A program made the translations under genes and the position numbers. Below are positions 1-11,904 of a DNA stretch of 64,000 bases, piece after piece; the first letter of the stretch is position 1, and each line of letters begins with the position of its first letter. The DNA is from Chimonanthus salicifolius (Eukaryota; Streptophyta; Magnoliopsida; Laurales; Calycanthaceae). Location of the stretch: the NCBI GenBank assembly GCA_013350335.1, contig CM023539.1:46424631-46488630 (forward strand), in the 5' to 3' direction. The notes below the pieces were generated by a model that did not search any database, was not told the origin of the DNA, and saw only the letters and a program-made list of their open reading frames with translations.

Positions 1-447
1 ACCGTTACGGGACGATATTGGGGGTTATCGGCCGATATTTTGGACCGATAAACGGTCCAAATATCGCCCGATATATGTACCAAATATCGCCGATATCCAG
101 TGGGTCCCACTTCAGATAATTTTTTTTTTTAAAAAAAAATCGGGCTTTCCAGACCGATAAATAGTATATCGGGCGATATTCGGTCCGATATACGGACCGA
201 TATATCGCCCGTATCGGCCGATATTTTTTTTTTTTTTTAAAAAAAACCAAAAATAAATATAATAAACCGATATTTACCAATATCGGCCCATATTGGGGCC
301 GATATTGGGGACCGTTTATCGTCCATATCGGCCGATATTCCAACCGTACGGCTGATACTTATCGTATCGGCCGATATTGATCGGTTTGAAAAAACCGATA
401 TATATATCGGCCGATACGATATGTATCGGCCGATATTTGCACCGTAA
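1..447. mobile_element. Fragment of a TATCGGCCGATA-rich DNA transposon
   Basis: The stretch is packed with the palindrome TATCGGCCGATA and variants (GGCCGATAT, ACCGATAT) around poly-T/poly-A tracts. Its right end (about 385-447) closely resembles the right end of the complete hAT element at 42142-44190: a GGTTTGAAAAAACCGATAT-like stretch followed by two GGCCGATA palindromes. Here the terminus reads GCACCGTAAGTTACGG instead of the CCCCTG end. The left end is outside the window or unrecognised. No transposase coding is seen; short frames here are repeat artefacts. Confidence 0.55.
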
Positions 448-2019
448 GTTACGGATGCTGCGTTGTTGTCACACCGAGTGAAATGATAAAAATAGCAGAG
501 CAAGAAAATAGAAATAAAGAGGACATAGTAGGGGCTGGATTTTTGGCAATGCACATGTAGATCGGCTGAATATATGAGTGGTCCCATCTATTGCTTAAGT
601 TACCTCCTCCAAATCCTATTAATTCAAGGCTCCTCCACACAATTAAAAAAAAAAAAGGAAACACTAGGACAGAATTGTGGCACCACAGAGCAAGGAAGCT
701 ACGACATTGGCTCGGGAGCTCCAACGATGGCTCGGATTTTATTTTTCCATCTCTTTTCTTTAATTCTTTTATCACGTCCGGCTAATTTCTTTTACTAAGG
801 TCGAGGATGAAACCCCATTAATGAAATAATGTTCTGTTATTTGTTTATTTAATTTCTGAATATGTGTCTTCAATTATTTATGATTTGTGCTTCATTAGAT
901 TAATTAGATGTTAATTATTTTCACCACTACTATCATGTATTTGTGGTAGTTAATATTAACATTTGATTCATCATTGTTTGGCATATAAATTAATTTAAAA
1001 GTAAAATCCTTTGATTCATTGTTTTCTTTTATTTTAATTTAAATACATTGGATGCTTAGATTAATCCCTTTGATCCATTGTCTTTTGAGTTAAGATTGGA
1101 TACAATGAATACTTAGAATTTACATTTTGAAGCAAAGGAAAATCAATCTTTGAACACCATATTAATGAACTTAAATGTTTAAATCTCTAAAAATTGGAAA
1201 TTAATAAATAAATAATTAGAAGATTATGGATTTAATAGTGATGGAATCCGATGCCTTAGTAATTTCTCTCACTTGATTTAATCTCCATTTTTAGTTGTTT
1301 TAATTAATTTTGTAATTTCAATTCAATCATTCTCCTGAAAAATTGTTAACTAGGTTAAGATTAAAATATTATGCTTTTTAATTTGTTTTCCCGTTCATTC
1401 TAAAATCAAGTCCTTCTGGGTTCAATCTCGCATTTGCATAACTCTATATTCTAATTCGATTCGTGTGCTTGGGAGTAATTATAAATTTAAAATTTGAACA
1501 ACAGGTTCACAATGGTGATGTTGTGGATCTAGGTTTACATGCTTCTCAATTATTTACCTTAACATTAATTGAGTGTGGAACCACAACTGTAAACAAGAGA
1601 AGCATACACTTAGTGACATAAGCTATCTTAATCACCAATTCAATTCAAATAGAACATGTTCACCTTCAAAACACATATAGAACATTTACAATCAATCAAT
1701 GTGAATGAGCTCTTGCATGGTTGACCCACATGATTTCTGTATTGTTTATTGCAACCACATTTACTCCAGCATTCTTCGACAAACTTCCTCACTAAATGGA
1801 AAAAACTCTTCTTTAATCAGGTCATCTGTTGTATAAGCAAAAAAACATCATTGGTTCTTCGTATATCATTATTACAATCGTTACCTAGTTCTAAAAAACG
1901 TTGGCATGTTGTTTCTCGAATAGCATCTTCATTCCGATCATCTGCATACTTGATTTTTATAACAAAAAGGGAGATAATAGTTCCCATGTTTAATGACAAA
2001 TCAATCGAACGAATGAAAT
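448..2019. other. AT-rich intergenic sequence, no gene recognised
   Basis: No conserved protein, splice pattern or complete transposon was recognised. The open frames are short, overlap on both strands and have no family resemblance. Confidence 0.5.
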
Positions 2020-2141
2020 GAGAGGAAATTTCGTTCGTTCGATTGTATATAAGTATAAGATCGCTCGGACTATCATCTGTGATCATCCGATCTATCTTAT
2101 ACTTATATATAATTGATCGATTGATCCTTTATGATCTTCCG

Positions 2142-2154
2142 ATCGATCCTTTAT
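2142..2154. repeat. Target-site duplication of the LINE tail (copy 1)
   Basis: ATCGATCCTTTAT, repeated exactly at 2627-2639 on the other side of the insert. Confidence 0.8.
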
Positions 2155-2626
2155 TTTTTTTGAAACATTAACGTCAACTTCTCATTAAAAAGGAAATTAC
2201 AAAGAAAGAGATTCAAGTATAGGAGATATATACTCATATCCCAAGAGGAAGAGGAAGAAACAAATAAAAGATACAACCATAGGATCACCCCAAGCAAAAT
2301 TCAGCTGAACTCGCAACACCCTAGAATCAAAAGTAAGAGTAAAATTCCAGGGATGGTGCTTGTAGATGAACACCGGCTTTCGCCAAAAAATCTGCCACAT
2401 TATTTGCTGATCTAGGAGTATGAGAAAAAGATATGCCACCACGCTTACACAACCTCCATATGTCCCTAGCAATACTGATCAACTTCCACGGGGGAATTTC
2501 CTATTACTAGCCCAAGAGATGGCATTGGTTGAGTCACCTTCAATAATGAGGTTACCACTCCTAAACCCAGACCAAACCTGAAGAGCTCTCCTAATTGCTC
2601 TCAATTCCGCCTCATTAGATTCTCTC
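2155..2626 (-). mobile_element. 5'-truncated LINE, RNase H end
   Basis: The minus strand encodes a LINE-type RNase H segment. It reads EAELRAIRRALQVWSGF, then IIEGDSTNAISWASN, then ARDIWRLCKRGGISFSHTPR and ANNVADFLAKAG, with one frameshift near 2493. The short 3' tail ends in an A-rich run next to 2155. The insert is flanked by a 13-bp direct repeat ATCGATCCTTTAT (2142-2154 and 2627-2639), the target-site duplication expected of target-primed reverse transcription. The 5' part (endonuclease and RT) is absent, so this is a dead-on-arrival copy. Confidence 0.8.
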
Positions 2627-2820
2627 ATCGATCCTTTATAGTCGACGTCTTAGTGAAGATCGATCGGACGATCACAAAGGATCAATGAGTTGATTGTATA
2701 TAAGTATAAGATTGATCTGACGAATATAAAATGAAATGTCTGTTCAATCGGACGATTGTATAAACTATAAGATCAATCAGACGACGGAAAAGTGAAATGT
2801 CTGTTCGTTCAGTCGAAAAA

Positions 2821-4207
2821 ACATGGAAGGGGAAAATGATAATTTCAACCCTAAAAACGAAATGCTGTGTTTGCTAGCAGAAAAACGGGGTGTCTATATG
2901 GCTTGCCTTTATAAAAATATCGATCTTCTTGTTTTGATTGGAATATAGGATGACAAATGTGAGCAAAATTTTGGATTTCGGTCGATAGATACAAATAAAA
3001 TAGATTTTATTTTATTTTAAAAATGTCAAAAAACTTTAAAAAATAGGACACTAATATTAGGAAACACTTAATATGAAATTTATATTCTCTAGTATCTCTA
3101 GTGACATATATCTTCGGTTACAATTCATAATATTTTTATCTTAAAAAATTAAGAATTCAAAAATATATTAGAAAAATCATAAAAACACTTTAAAAACTAT
3201 ATCAATAACCTAAATGGCTCTTCATTTAATCTAAAAATATTTGTTTATAATTTCATTAGTTTTTTTCCACAAGAAACTTTAAAATGTAAAGTATTTTAGA
3301 AAACTTAACTTTCATTGTGTTTAAAAAAAAAGCTTAGAAAATCACACAAATATCATACAAACTATATCAATCATATTAAGAATCTTCATTAAGTTTAATC
3401 CAGTCAGTTCTTCGACTCTCATATATTTTCTTTGTTCAGATAACTTCTCCAAAGGTCGGTATCTACAATTTCCTGGGTCGAGTTTGTTTGAGTCTAGACT
3501 TAGAAAAATGACTATTAATTAAAAATTATTACATTTTTATTGACTATTCAAATATGATGGTCGTATAATGCAAGGCAGAAGAAAAATCAAAAAATAAAAT
3601 AAAAATCGACAGATGGGAATAACCCTAGAAATTAGACCAATTTAACACACATTACTTTGAAAATTAATTGCAGACTCCTCCCATTCTGGTGTGAAATTGT
3701 CCGGTTCCTAAAATAATAATGTTCCTAAAATTAAAGACTGGAGTACAAGTTTATCAAAAATTTAAGCTAACTAAAGATATTTTTAGCTCTTGAAAAATAA
3801 TGCATATTTTTGTATTAGCTCCTATGAACCTCTAGTCATGTGAATTTTACAATGAAATGTAATATATTCAATAGAACCAAAAATAATAAATGTATGGCAC
3901 ACATCATGCAAGCAAACATGAGGACATATGAATCATATTGACTATCAACTTCACAATCTAGTATGTATTTTTTTTTTCATTCAATTTAAGTCTTTAAAGA
4001 TGACCTCCTTTTATTTATTCTCAGTCTTCTAAATACATGTTCAAGACCATCTTAAAACCCATTCTCTAATTTTTTATTTTTATTGAAATTAATTGTAATG
4101 TTCCTCCATTGCATCCATCTCTATCATTCCCTCTAATTGCAAACAATCCATTACATTTTCAATAATTGTCAGATATGATTCTATGTATTTTTTAAACAAT
4201 CCTGCTC
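2821..4207. other. AT-rich intergenic sequence, nothing recognised
   Basis: No credible open frame, RNA gene or transposon end was seen. The duplicated block shared with 27.7-45.7 kb starts immediately after it. Confidence 0.5.
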
Positions 4208-4599
4208 AATATTGGAGCCAATAGATAATGACAGCCCAAAGGGTTGACCATCCCAAATCTTTGCTAACAAAATCTGTGATTGAAACATTGTATACAACAA
4301 ACAACCTCTTCTATCCTGTAATCAAATCCCCCGATTGTATCATTTAGCATTATAAATATGACAGTACATCTAGTCATTATTGGTCAACCAGTTTTGAATG
4401 ATGATCTGCTGTTTTAATTTCATGAATTCGCAATACAATAGAAAGAGTCAAAGCACTTTCGTAGTTATTATGAGAACTGCAAGTATCAATCAAACATCTT
4501 AATTAACAGCATAATAGACAAATTTAAAATGGATGGAACATCATTTAATTGGAACCCCATGCCCACGGATGTGAGCTCCAAAAGTAGACAGTTGCTGTT

Positions 4600-7500
4600 C
4601 TACCTCGATGGAGATTGACCCTGCTCTTTCTCTCCTTTGATTGTTTTTGAATCTTCTAAATAGTAGTACCATTTTAGTTGCCGTACAGTCGTGTATTCGT
4701 AATGGCGGATACATGCTCTGAATAATAAGGAATACCATGGTAACTTTTGAAATTCATCTTTTTCACTCGATGAATCAGCCTCCTTTGCTTTTGCCAATTT
4801 GTTGTTCCTCCAAGACTCCTTGTCATATGCTATTTGCAAATCAATCAGTCTGTTTATATTAGAGAAGGTACGATAAAAGAAAGCTTGAAAGGGGACGATG
4901 CAGCCTAGGAGCATGATCAGAAGAGCGAGCGCCATGCATTCTTTTGATACCAACACGTATATGGCAGTCACAAAAGCAAAAATGGTGCCAACGACTGCAA
5001 TCCACGAAATTTTTATGCTGAGACTCACCGCTTCACCCAGAAAATGAGGGTCTTTATTCATTAAGGCCCAAACCAAAAGGAATGCCACCGTCATTGAGCT
5101 ACCAAAGGCCATAGTATCGAATACCACAAAAGCCTTGACGGCAGCCTTGGTAATGAAAACCGGCATGCCTTCCCCTGGGGACGCATTTCGGTACCCGCCT
5201 GGCATTGTGAAAGCAGCAGCAAATGTAACTGTGGCCACCAGTGTCGCAAGAATTGAGAGTGTCTGCGCCATTGACTCCAATCTTGAAGTTGGTGGAACCA
5301 ATGCTTTTCTTCTTGACTCAAGATCCATCCTACCCTTCTGTGGCACAGAACCATTGCTGGCTTTTTTATCCACCAACAGAGCATGGAGATCGTACTGCCG
5401 TCAATGTTTCTGACTCATTAATGTCTTTTAAACAGCAACATAATTCATCAAAGTTGAACTTCAAAAATGACAAATTGTTGATCACGCCTTACAATTGTTG
5501 TCTAAAAGTGAAAGGTTCAAGTCCCATTATAAAAGATTCACATTCACATTACAGAGTACATCAGTTGATCTTAGCTTTTAGGATTAGATTACAAGTCTTA
5601 GATTCCTTTCCTCCTAGATTTACCTGATACTCGAGACATGCCGGTAATTTTGTGTACTTGTGAGATTAGTATCACCTCCAATATGGAGTGAGATACCCAT
5701 GTTATAAAAAAAAAACACATGTTCAAAATTTAATTTATTTGAAATTTTATTTTTTAAGCATTTGATTGAAAGCATCTATTTTATCTCTTTATGTCAAATT
5801 TAAAGCTTATTGAAAAAAAATTAAATTCAAATATTAAGAAAGATTATAAATTAATAAGATAAATAAATTAAATAATAGTAATGATGGCATCAAATTACAC
5901 AACTAAACATATTTATCCTTTCTTTTGATAGATAAAAAATGCCGGACTTTCATTGAGCAGCACTAGCAAAGTTCCGTTTGGCAGGCTCCTTTTGAAGACT
6001 TATCTAGTGAAGACTCGGCTTCACATAAATTAGAGGTCATATCATCTAAATATGTGATGTTGTACTTTAATATTTTAAGAGCGAAAATGATATTATAGTG
6101 CTTATCAGACGGGGTAAAAGTTTACTCCACCCGTTATAAATCTGGTTATTTATTTATATCTCTTAGTTACTTGGGTGGAGTAAACTTTTACTCCACCCCG
6201 TTATAAATGGAATAATAGAACTTAAAAAGTTGATTCTAATTTATTTTTAATTTTAATCAAATATCTCTCTCATATGTTCCACGAATGTTGTACTCTATAT
6301 ATATTTTGTTTTAGTTATAGTACTTTTTATACCATTGATCTCAAAGGTTCTCTTTCAAAATTTTAACTTAGCATTAAGGTGTTGTTTTTTTATCACTGGT
6401 TAATATTCCCTTCGTCCCATTTTAGTTGTCTGATTTTAAATTTTGAATTTTTTAAAGAAGGTCACTCAAAAAGCTTATGAACTAATTTGATAGATAGAGA
6501 GAATCAAAATGATATATCAGATGATTATTTTGAGAGAGTCCCAAAATGCATATAAGATAACTAAATTGGAACAGAGGGAGTATTATATCATCTTTAAAAA
6601 GAATGAACCATGTCACAACATCATGGATTTTTTATGCTAAGTTATCCATAATCAATGTAAATACCTACTAGCTTAATATAGATCCTTAATAGAGTCCAAC
6701 TTTGACCAAAAATAGCGTCATTTCTTCATAAATGGTTTTAAAATTGGTAATTGTGCCATCATAAGTGTTTTTAGGTATTCACTAAGGTTGCATTTGTTTT
6801 TTAAATATTCTCCAAAATTAGTTTTCTTGAAACTCTATCATAAACGTTTTCTATGTCAATAAAAACATTGTAAAAGTTTTTCCTTTTTTATCAAATTTTT
6901 CTATGAGTTGTATTAATACAAAGACGACTTTGTTGTTGACCTACTTGACATGATCTAGTTAAGTACCTTAGGTTGGACTCAACAAGTACATGACGAGTTA
7001 TCAATAAATCTGAAGAAAATCTAAATTGATTTTTAGGGATGCTTAACACTTGGTGTAGATGAGATTCTATTATCCTCTCTTAAAGTTTCATAGTGTCATT
7101 CAAGAGTTTAATCTCTCCAAAGAAGTCTCAAAAAGACCTTGCAAGAGTTTCCCCTTTTCATTAGCATACAAAAGGGCAGCTTGAAAGAAATTGGGTTGGT
7201 TGAATGCTGGGGAGTTTACAAGGATATAAGAAGTGGGTATAGTTTCATTTCTATTTAATCGTTATAATTAGTAAGATGGATAATTTAAAAAAACATAAAG
7301 CATTTGGAAATTCTAAAGATCATCATCTCAAAACTAGAATGTCCAAAGGGTCATTATGAAAATTGAAATAGGAAAGAAAGTAAATGGTGCGTTATTTGAG
7401 CTGCAGAAATCAGAATTTTCGTTCCTCTCCCAAGTTAGACATAATCCAAGCGAAATCGAGGCCAGTTCCATATTGAATTAAGAGGTGAAACAAATAAATA

Positions 7501-9178
7501 CCTGTGTGGGTGAAGAATTGTCGTCGAGCTCACAGATATCCAAAGCTGTAAGGCCGTCTTTATTGGTGGCCGCCTTGTTGAGAATCTCGTGTTCTAAGAG
7601 AATGGCGACATTGTTCACGAGACGTCTCTCAGTAGCCAAATGTAATGGCGTGTTCCCATCATGATCAGGTTCGTTAATGAAACCTCGCATGTCATCTGTT
7701 AATAATTTAAAGTAAAAATAGTCTTCGTGAACGTTCATGGCGGCAAGGTGAAGAATGTTTCGGCCATTTCCATCTAGGAGCTCAATTGTGTCAGGACAAA
7801 AAAAAGATATCAAAGGTATTATATTAATACTCTCCATAGCCAAAACGTGGATGGGAAAATAGTGGTCCTTGTCGGCTACATATGCAACAGTTTGGTCATT
7901 TCTCGTCAACAATTTGCACATCTCCCATTTTGACTCGTTTGCAACGCATTTGGATGCTACATAGTGCAGAGCTGTTTTCCCCAAGTAGTCCACTTCTTTA
8001 ATCAGTTCCTGTAATCTCTTATGGTTCAGCAGAGTTTTCATGATCCCTGAAATTCACATAAACCACAAATACTTCTCAGCATAAAGCGTATAAGATTTAG
8101 CTATTTCCCTTCAATGACTGATTATTTGGTCTCTGTTAATGGAAATAATCGACTATTAGAGATTGACCATTAAAAAAAGAGAAAAAAAGAGCATTTAATT
8201 GAGCCATCTATTGGTTGACACATTCTATATTAATGTATCTGCTATAAATTGATACACATGACAGATTTTCAATTTAATACTTACCCATTTCTCACACTTA
8301 GTTTAATTTTAAAACAAAAATCACATACATTGGAAGTCTTTAAATTTTCTTAGAAGAAAGAATTATAACGTAATGATCTACATGAATTTCAAATAAGAAA
8401 AGATGTAATTCTACCCTCCATACTATAATCACGACTTATATTGATACCTACTTGAATGCTTTATTATTATTATTATTATTATGAAGTGAGGTCTTACGTG
8501 TCTGTTTATTTATGTGTAGTGTGGATTACAAAGTTTACATATATCTATGAGATTAATCTCTCCTCGAATAGGAGAAATAGACTTACCAAGATTTCCTTTG
8601 ATAGCCGCCATGTGTAGAGCAGTCTGTCTGTTTCTCCCTTTCACGCTGAAATACGGTAATTGTATTATTTTAGACACAACGTCGTGCAGCTCAGCTTCGA
8701 CGGCCAAAAATAGTAGAGACACTCCGTCGTTGTTCGTTTCACGCACCAATTCATTCTCATGATCCAGTGTCAACAAATAGGCAGCCACATCTCCGTGGCC
8801 CATCCTGATTGCCTCATAAATTGCAGTGTTGCCTTGAGAGTTCCTCATCTTCCACACCACACAACCGGCAGAAGACGGACAACTTTCCAAATCTCCAGCA
8901 GGGGTTTCTGCAAGGATCTCTGTGAGGGTGAGATAGCCTCTCTTGGCTGCAACGTGAAGCGGGGTGTCGCTTTTGGAGTTGAGGCTACAGAGGAGGGATG
9001 GGCATTTTATTATTATCTTCTTGGCTATCTCTTCCTTTTTAGCTATAGCGGCGATATGTAATGCCGTGTTTCCTAGATATGTTCGACAGATATTCAGGTC
9101 CGGTGGGTCGCCATTCAATATGCCTTCAAGGTCGCGAACGCTGCCTTGTGTTATAACATCGTAAAGATAGCTATCCAT
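4600..9178 (-). CDS. Ankyrin-repeat membrane protein with PGG domain (ACD6/ITN1-like)
   Basis: Three exons on the minus strand: 9178-8587, 8046-7502 and 5394-4600, giving 643 aa. Exon 1 starts MDSYLYDVITQG and holds ankyrin repeats (GNTALHIAA, DTPLHVAAKRG, NTAIYEAIRMG, TALHMAAIKGN). Exon 2 continues them (KTALHYVAS, GRNILHLAAM, GNTPLHLAT, GLTALDICEL). Exon 3 is the PGG module with MPGGYRN and four hydrophobic segments, expected to sit in a membrane. Donors are G|GTAAGT at 8586 and CAG|GTATTT at 7501. Acceptors are TTTCAG|GG at 8047 and GGCAG|TAC at 5395. Phases 1 and 0 join without a stop. Relatives such as ACD6 and ITN1 act in plant defence, cell death and salt response; the role here is inferred. 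An in-frame ATG at 9223 would add 15 residues. The exon-3 acceptor is the weak point: an upstream acceptor that would suit duplicate B gives a frameshift here because of an 8-bp deletion near 5400. Only the GGCAG|TAC choice keeps the frame open. Confidence 0.8.
6114..6191. repeat. Inverted repeat (19-bp perfect arms) in intron 2
   Basis: Arms 6114-6132 and 6173-6191 are exact reverse complements (GTAAAAGTTTACTCCACCC). The flank TTACTCCACCC(C)GTTATAAAT is also repeated directly. The same hairpin is present in duplicate B at 36282-36359, so it predates the duplication. It may be a small MITE. Confidence 0.6.
6406..6580. mobile_element. Stowaway-type MITE in intron 2
   Basis: Ends TTCCCTTCGTCCCATTTTAG and AATTGGAACAGAGGGAG are imperfect terminal inverted repeats of the Stowaway type (CTCCCTCCGTCCC). 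The element is flanked by TA on each side and is about 175 bp long. The orthologous copy lies at 36572-36747, so insertion predates the duplication. Confidence 0.75.
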
Positions 9179-9228
9179 GGACCTCGGCCTCGACCTCTCT
9201 CTCTCTCTCTCAAACCAAACCAAATGGT

Positions 9229-9237
9229 GTATATAAA
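9229..9237 (-). promoter_or_regulatory. TATA-like box of the ankyrin-PGG gene
   Basis: On the minus strand TTTATATAC lies about 50 bp before the ATG at 9178, followed by a CT/GA-rich leader (about 9195-9212). The same box precedes the start of duplicate B. Assigned by position only. Confidence 0.4.
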
Positions 9238-9382
9238 TGAAGAGATGAAAAATGAGTCCCGATAATCGTGTGGTGTAAGCCTCTTTTCAAGTCGCAACAA
9301 GTGGAAATGATTCTCCTTCCGTTTGTTGTTTTTGTTGTAGCCATTTTTTTAATCGATCATGGTGTCTGCAGAGTGCTTGTGG

Positions 9383-11550
9383 ATAGACAGAAAAATTACA
9401 TACAAGCATCTAAGAGTTTTTCGCTGCATTTGCTATGCACACATCCCTGATATGTCGAGGAAGAAATTGGATGTAAAGTCGACATTGTGTGCATTTATTG
9501 GTTATGGTGATCCAGAGTTCGGATACAGACTGTGGGATCCAGCTCAGCAGAAAATGTTCAGGAGTCGAGACGTGGTATTTCGTGAAGATGAGTTCTTCAA
9601 TGAGAACAATAAACCCACATACTCCAGTGACTTAGATCAAGGTCCCATCTTTACTCCGGACACACCTCAGTCAATAGAAACACCTTCTCCTTCACATGCA
9701 CCGCTAGTCAGTCAGTCAGACGACAGTGGGTCAGATGTTCCTTCTAACAGTCACAGTGACAGTGTCAGTGGGCCAGTAAATACATCTACAGATGAGACAG
9801 TTAATGAGCCGGTACATGATACAGTTGAGGACACTGTGGAGGATGATCAGGACAGAGACAGACAGTCGAGCGAGGAGGAGCACCCCCCCAGTACTTCTAC
9901 ATCGGAGGATGTTATACCTCCGAGAAGATTTGTTAGAGAGCACAACCCATCCAGGAGATACCCGAGTTCCGATTATGTGTTGATGACCAGTGAGGGGGAG
10001 CCTGAGAGTTACTCAGAGGCTATAGGCGACAAAAACAGAATTCACTGAGGGAAAGAGATGGTAGAAGAGATGATGTCTCTTAAGAAGAACAACACATATG
10101 AGTTGGTTGATCTACCAGTTGGCAAGAAGGCCCTACAAAACAAATGGGTCTTTCAGGTGAAAAAAGATGGAGACAAAGTCCTGAAGTATAAAGCCCGCTT
10201 AGTGCTGAAGTGCTTTGGACAGAAGAAGGGAGTGGACTTCGACGAGATATTCTCACCAATGGTGAAGATGAGCTCTATACGAGTTATGTTGGGCTTAACC
10301 GCGAGTCTAGATCTTGAGATTGAACAAATGGACGTGAAGACTGCATTTCTTCACGGTGACCTAGACGAAGAGATCTACATGAAACAACCCGAGGGGTTTG
10401 AGTTGAAGGGCAAGGAGAATCTTGTTTGCTGACTCAAGAAGAGCTTGTACGGATTGAAACAAGCACCGCGGCAATGGTGCAAGAAGTTTCACTCTTTCAT
10501 GACAGGAAATGGATACAAACATAGTTCACGTGACTCATGTGTGTATTATCAGGAGTTCAAGGGTGATCAGTTCATCATCCTGTTATTATATGTGGACGAC
10601 ATGCTGATATTTGGAAAGAGTTCCGAATTGATCAAGTTGTTGAAGGCAGACCTGTCAAAGGCGTTTGACATGAAAGATCTTGGCCCAGATAGACAGATTT
10701 TGGGTATGGAGATTGATAGATATAGAAAGAAAAAGAAGATTATCCTGTCTCAAGAGAAAAACATTGAGAAGGTCTTGGAGCGATTCAACATGAGGGATTG
10801 CAACTCCATTAGCACTCCTCTCGCCACTCACTTCAAGCTGAGTAAGGAATGTTGTCCTTCATCAGAGACAGAGAAAGATAAGATGAGTCAGATTCTATAT
10901 CAGTCGGCAATTGGTAGTCTCATGTACGCGATGGTTTGCACTAGACCAGATATAGCACATGCAGTTGGATTGGTGAGCAGATTTATGTCAGACCCAGGAC
11001 ATGATCATTGGGAGGCAGTGAGATGGATCTTCAGACTTTGCGAGGTGCATCGAGTATGGGCATCATGTTTGGTGGAGACCCTTTTATTACCGGCTACATA
11101 GATGCAGATATGGATGGTGACCTTGATGATCGCAAGTCCACTTCTGGTTATATTTTCACATTTGCTGGAGGAGCCGTCAATTGGCAATCCAAGTTACAAA
11201 AGGGTGTAGCACTTTCTACGGCAGAGGCAGAGTACATTACTGCTACAGAAGCTGGGAAAGAGATGGTTTGGCAAAAGGGATTTTTGCTAGAAATAAGCAT
11301 CAAACAGGAGGACTACACAGTGTATTGTGACAGTCAGAGCGTCATCGACTTGAGTAAGAATGCCATGTATCACTCAAGAACCAAGCCCATTGATTTGAGA
11401 TATCATTGGTTGTGAGCAACTATTGAAGGGAAACAGATCAGTATAAAAAAGATTCATACATACCACAATTCAACAGACATGTTCACCAAAGTTCTTCCGA
11501 AGAACAAGTTTGAGTTCTGTGTAGGGGCATCTGGCCTGTACAGAAGATGA
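9383..11550 (+). pseudogene. Copia pol remnant (integrase C-terminus, RT, RNase H)
   Basis: Frame 2 reads an integrase C-terminal segment (HLRVFRCICYAHIP, then GYRLWDPAQQKMFRSRDVVF) and an acidic Ser/Thr-rich linker. Reverse transcriptase follows, with KARLVLKCFGQKKGVDFDEI, LYGLKQAPRQW and the catalytic YVDDML at 10589-10606. RNase H (ADMDGDLDDRKSTSGYIFTF, AEAEYITATEAGKE) continues in another frame. Lesions are in-frame TGA at 10046 (expected Trp) and 10430 (probably from CGA), a frameshift near 11037, and TGA at 11413. This is a dead copy. Confidence 0.85.
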
Positions 11551-11590
11551 CATCCATGTCAGAGTGTTCTCCTCCTCTTGAAGGGGAGAT

Positions 11591-11904
11591 TGTTGTGGGC
11601 CACCCCACTTATGGGCCTATTGGGCTTAGGCCCAGTAGGGTGACTTAAGCCCTATCTTATTTGTCTCTTCTTATCTATTATTGTATTCCTGTGTAAAACA
11701 CACAGAGAGGGATTAGAGAGATAGTGAGAGTCAGGGAGATCTAAAAGGGAGACACCTTGTAATCCCCTGTATATGTTCGTCTATATAGTAGATTTGATCT
11801 CGCTCCGTGGACGTAGGCGTTCTAGCCGAAACATGTAAATCTTGTGTCGTTTCTGTGATTGTGTTATTTGCATTTGATTAATCCCTAATCCCTAATCCCC
11901 AACA
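11591..11904 (+). repeat. 3' LTR of the truncated copia element
   Basis: It follows a polypurine stretch (GAAGGGGAGAT), starts TGTTGTGGG and ends CCCCAACA (TG...CA, 314 bp). It contains GTGGACGTAGGC followed by AGCCGAAACATGTAAA, a motif shared with the other copia-like LTRs in this window. Confidence 0.8.

Larger units (their letters stand above)
2020..2820. repeat. MITE-like repeat with TATATAAGTATAAGAT inverted units
   Basis: The unit TATATAAGTATAAGATCG occurs at 2046-2069 and, inverted, at 2086-2109, giving a stem of roughly 22 of 24 pairs. Related units recur in direct orientation at about 2697 and 2757, next to GATCGATC and GTTCGTTC motifs. The repeat is split by the LINE tail at 2155-2626. 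The outer boundaries are approximate. Superfamily is not assigned. Confidence 0.45.
9361..11904 (+). mobile_element. 5'-truncated Ty1/copia retrotransposon with 3' LTR
   Basis: Compared with duplicate B, where ATCGATCATG runs into TGTCCAACCCTC, this copy has 2.5 kb inserted. The insert begins directly inside the integrase C-terminal coding sequence and ends with a complete 3' LTR (11591-11904). The 5' LTR, gag, protease and most of integrase are missing. The right flank after the LTR is CAACC, which would be the target duplication. The matching left copy and the host bases TGTCC are gone, so one deletion removed the 5' half and its flank. The element is divergent from the ankyrin gene and its remains start about 180 bp upstream of that gene's ATG. 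Confidence 0.85.
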
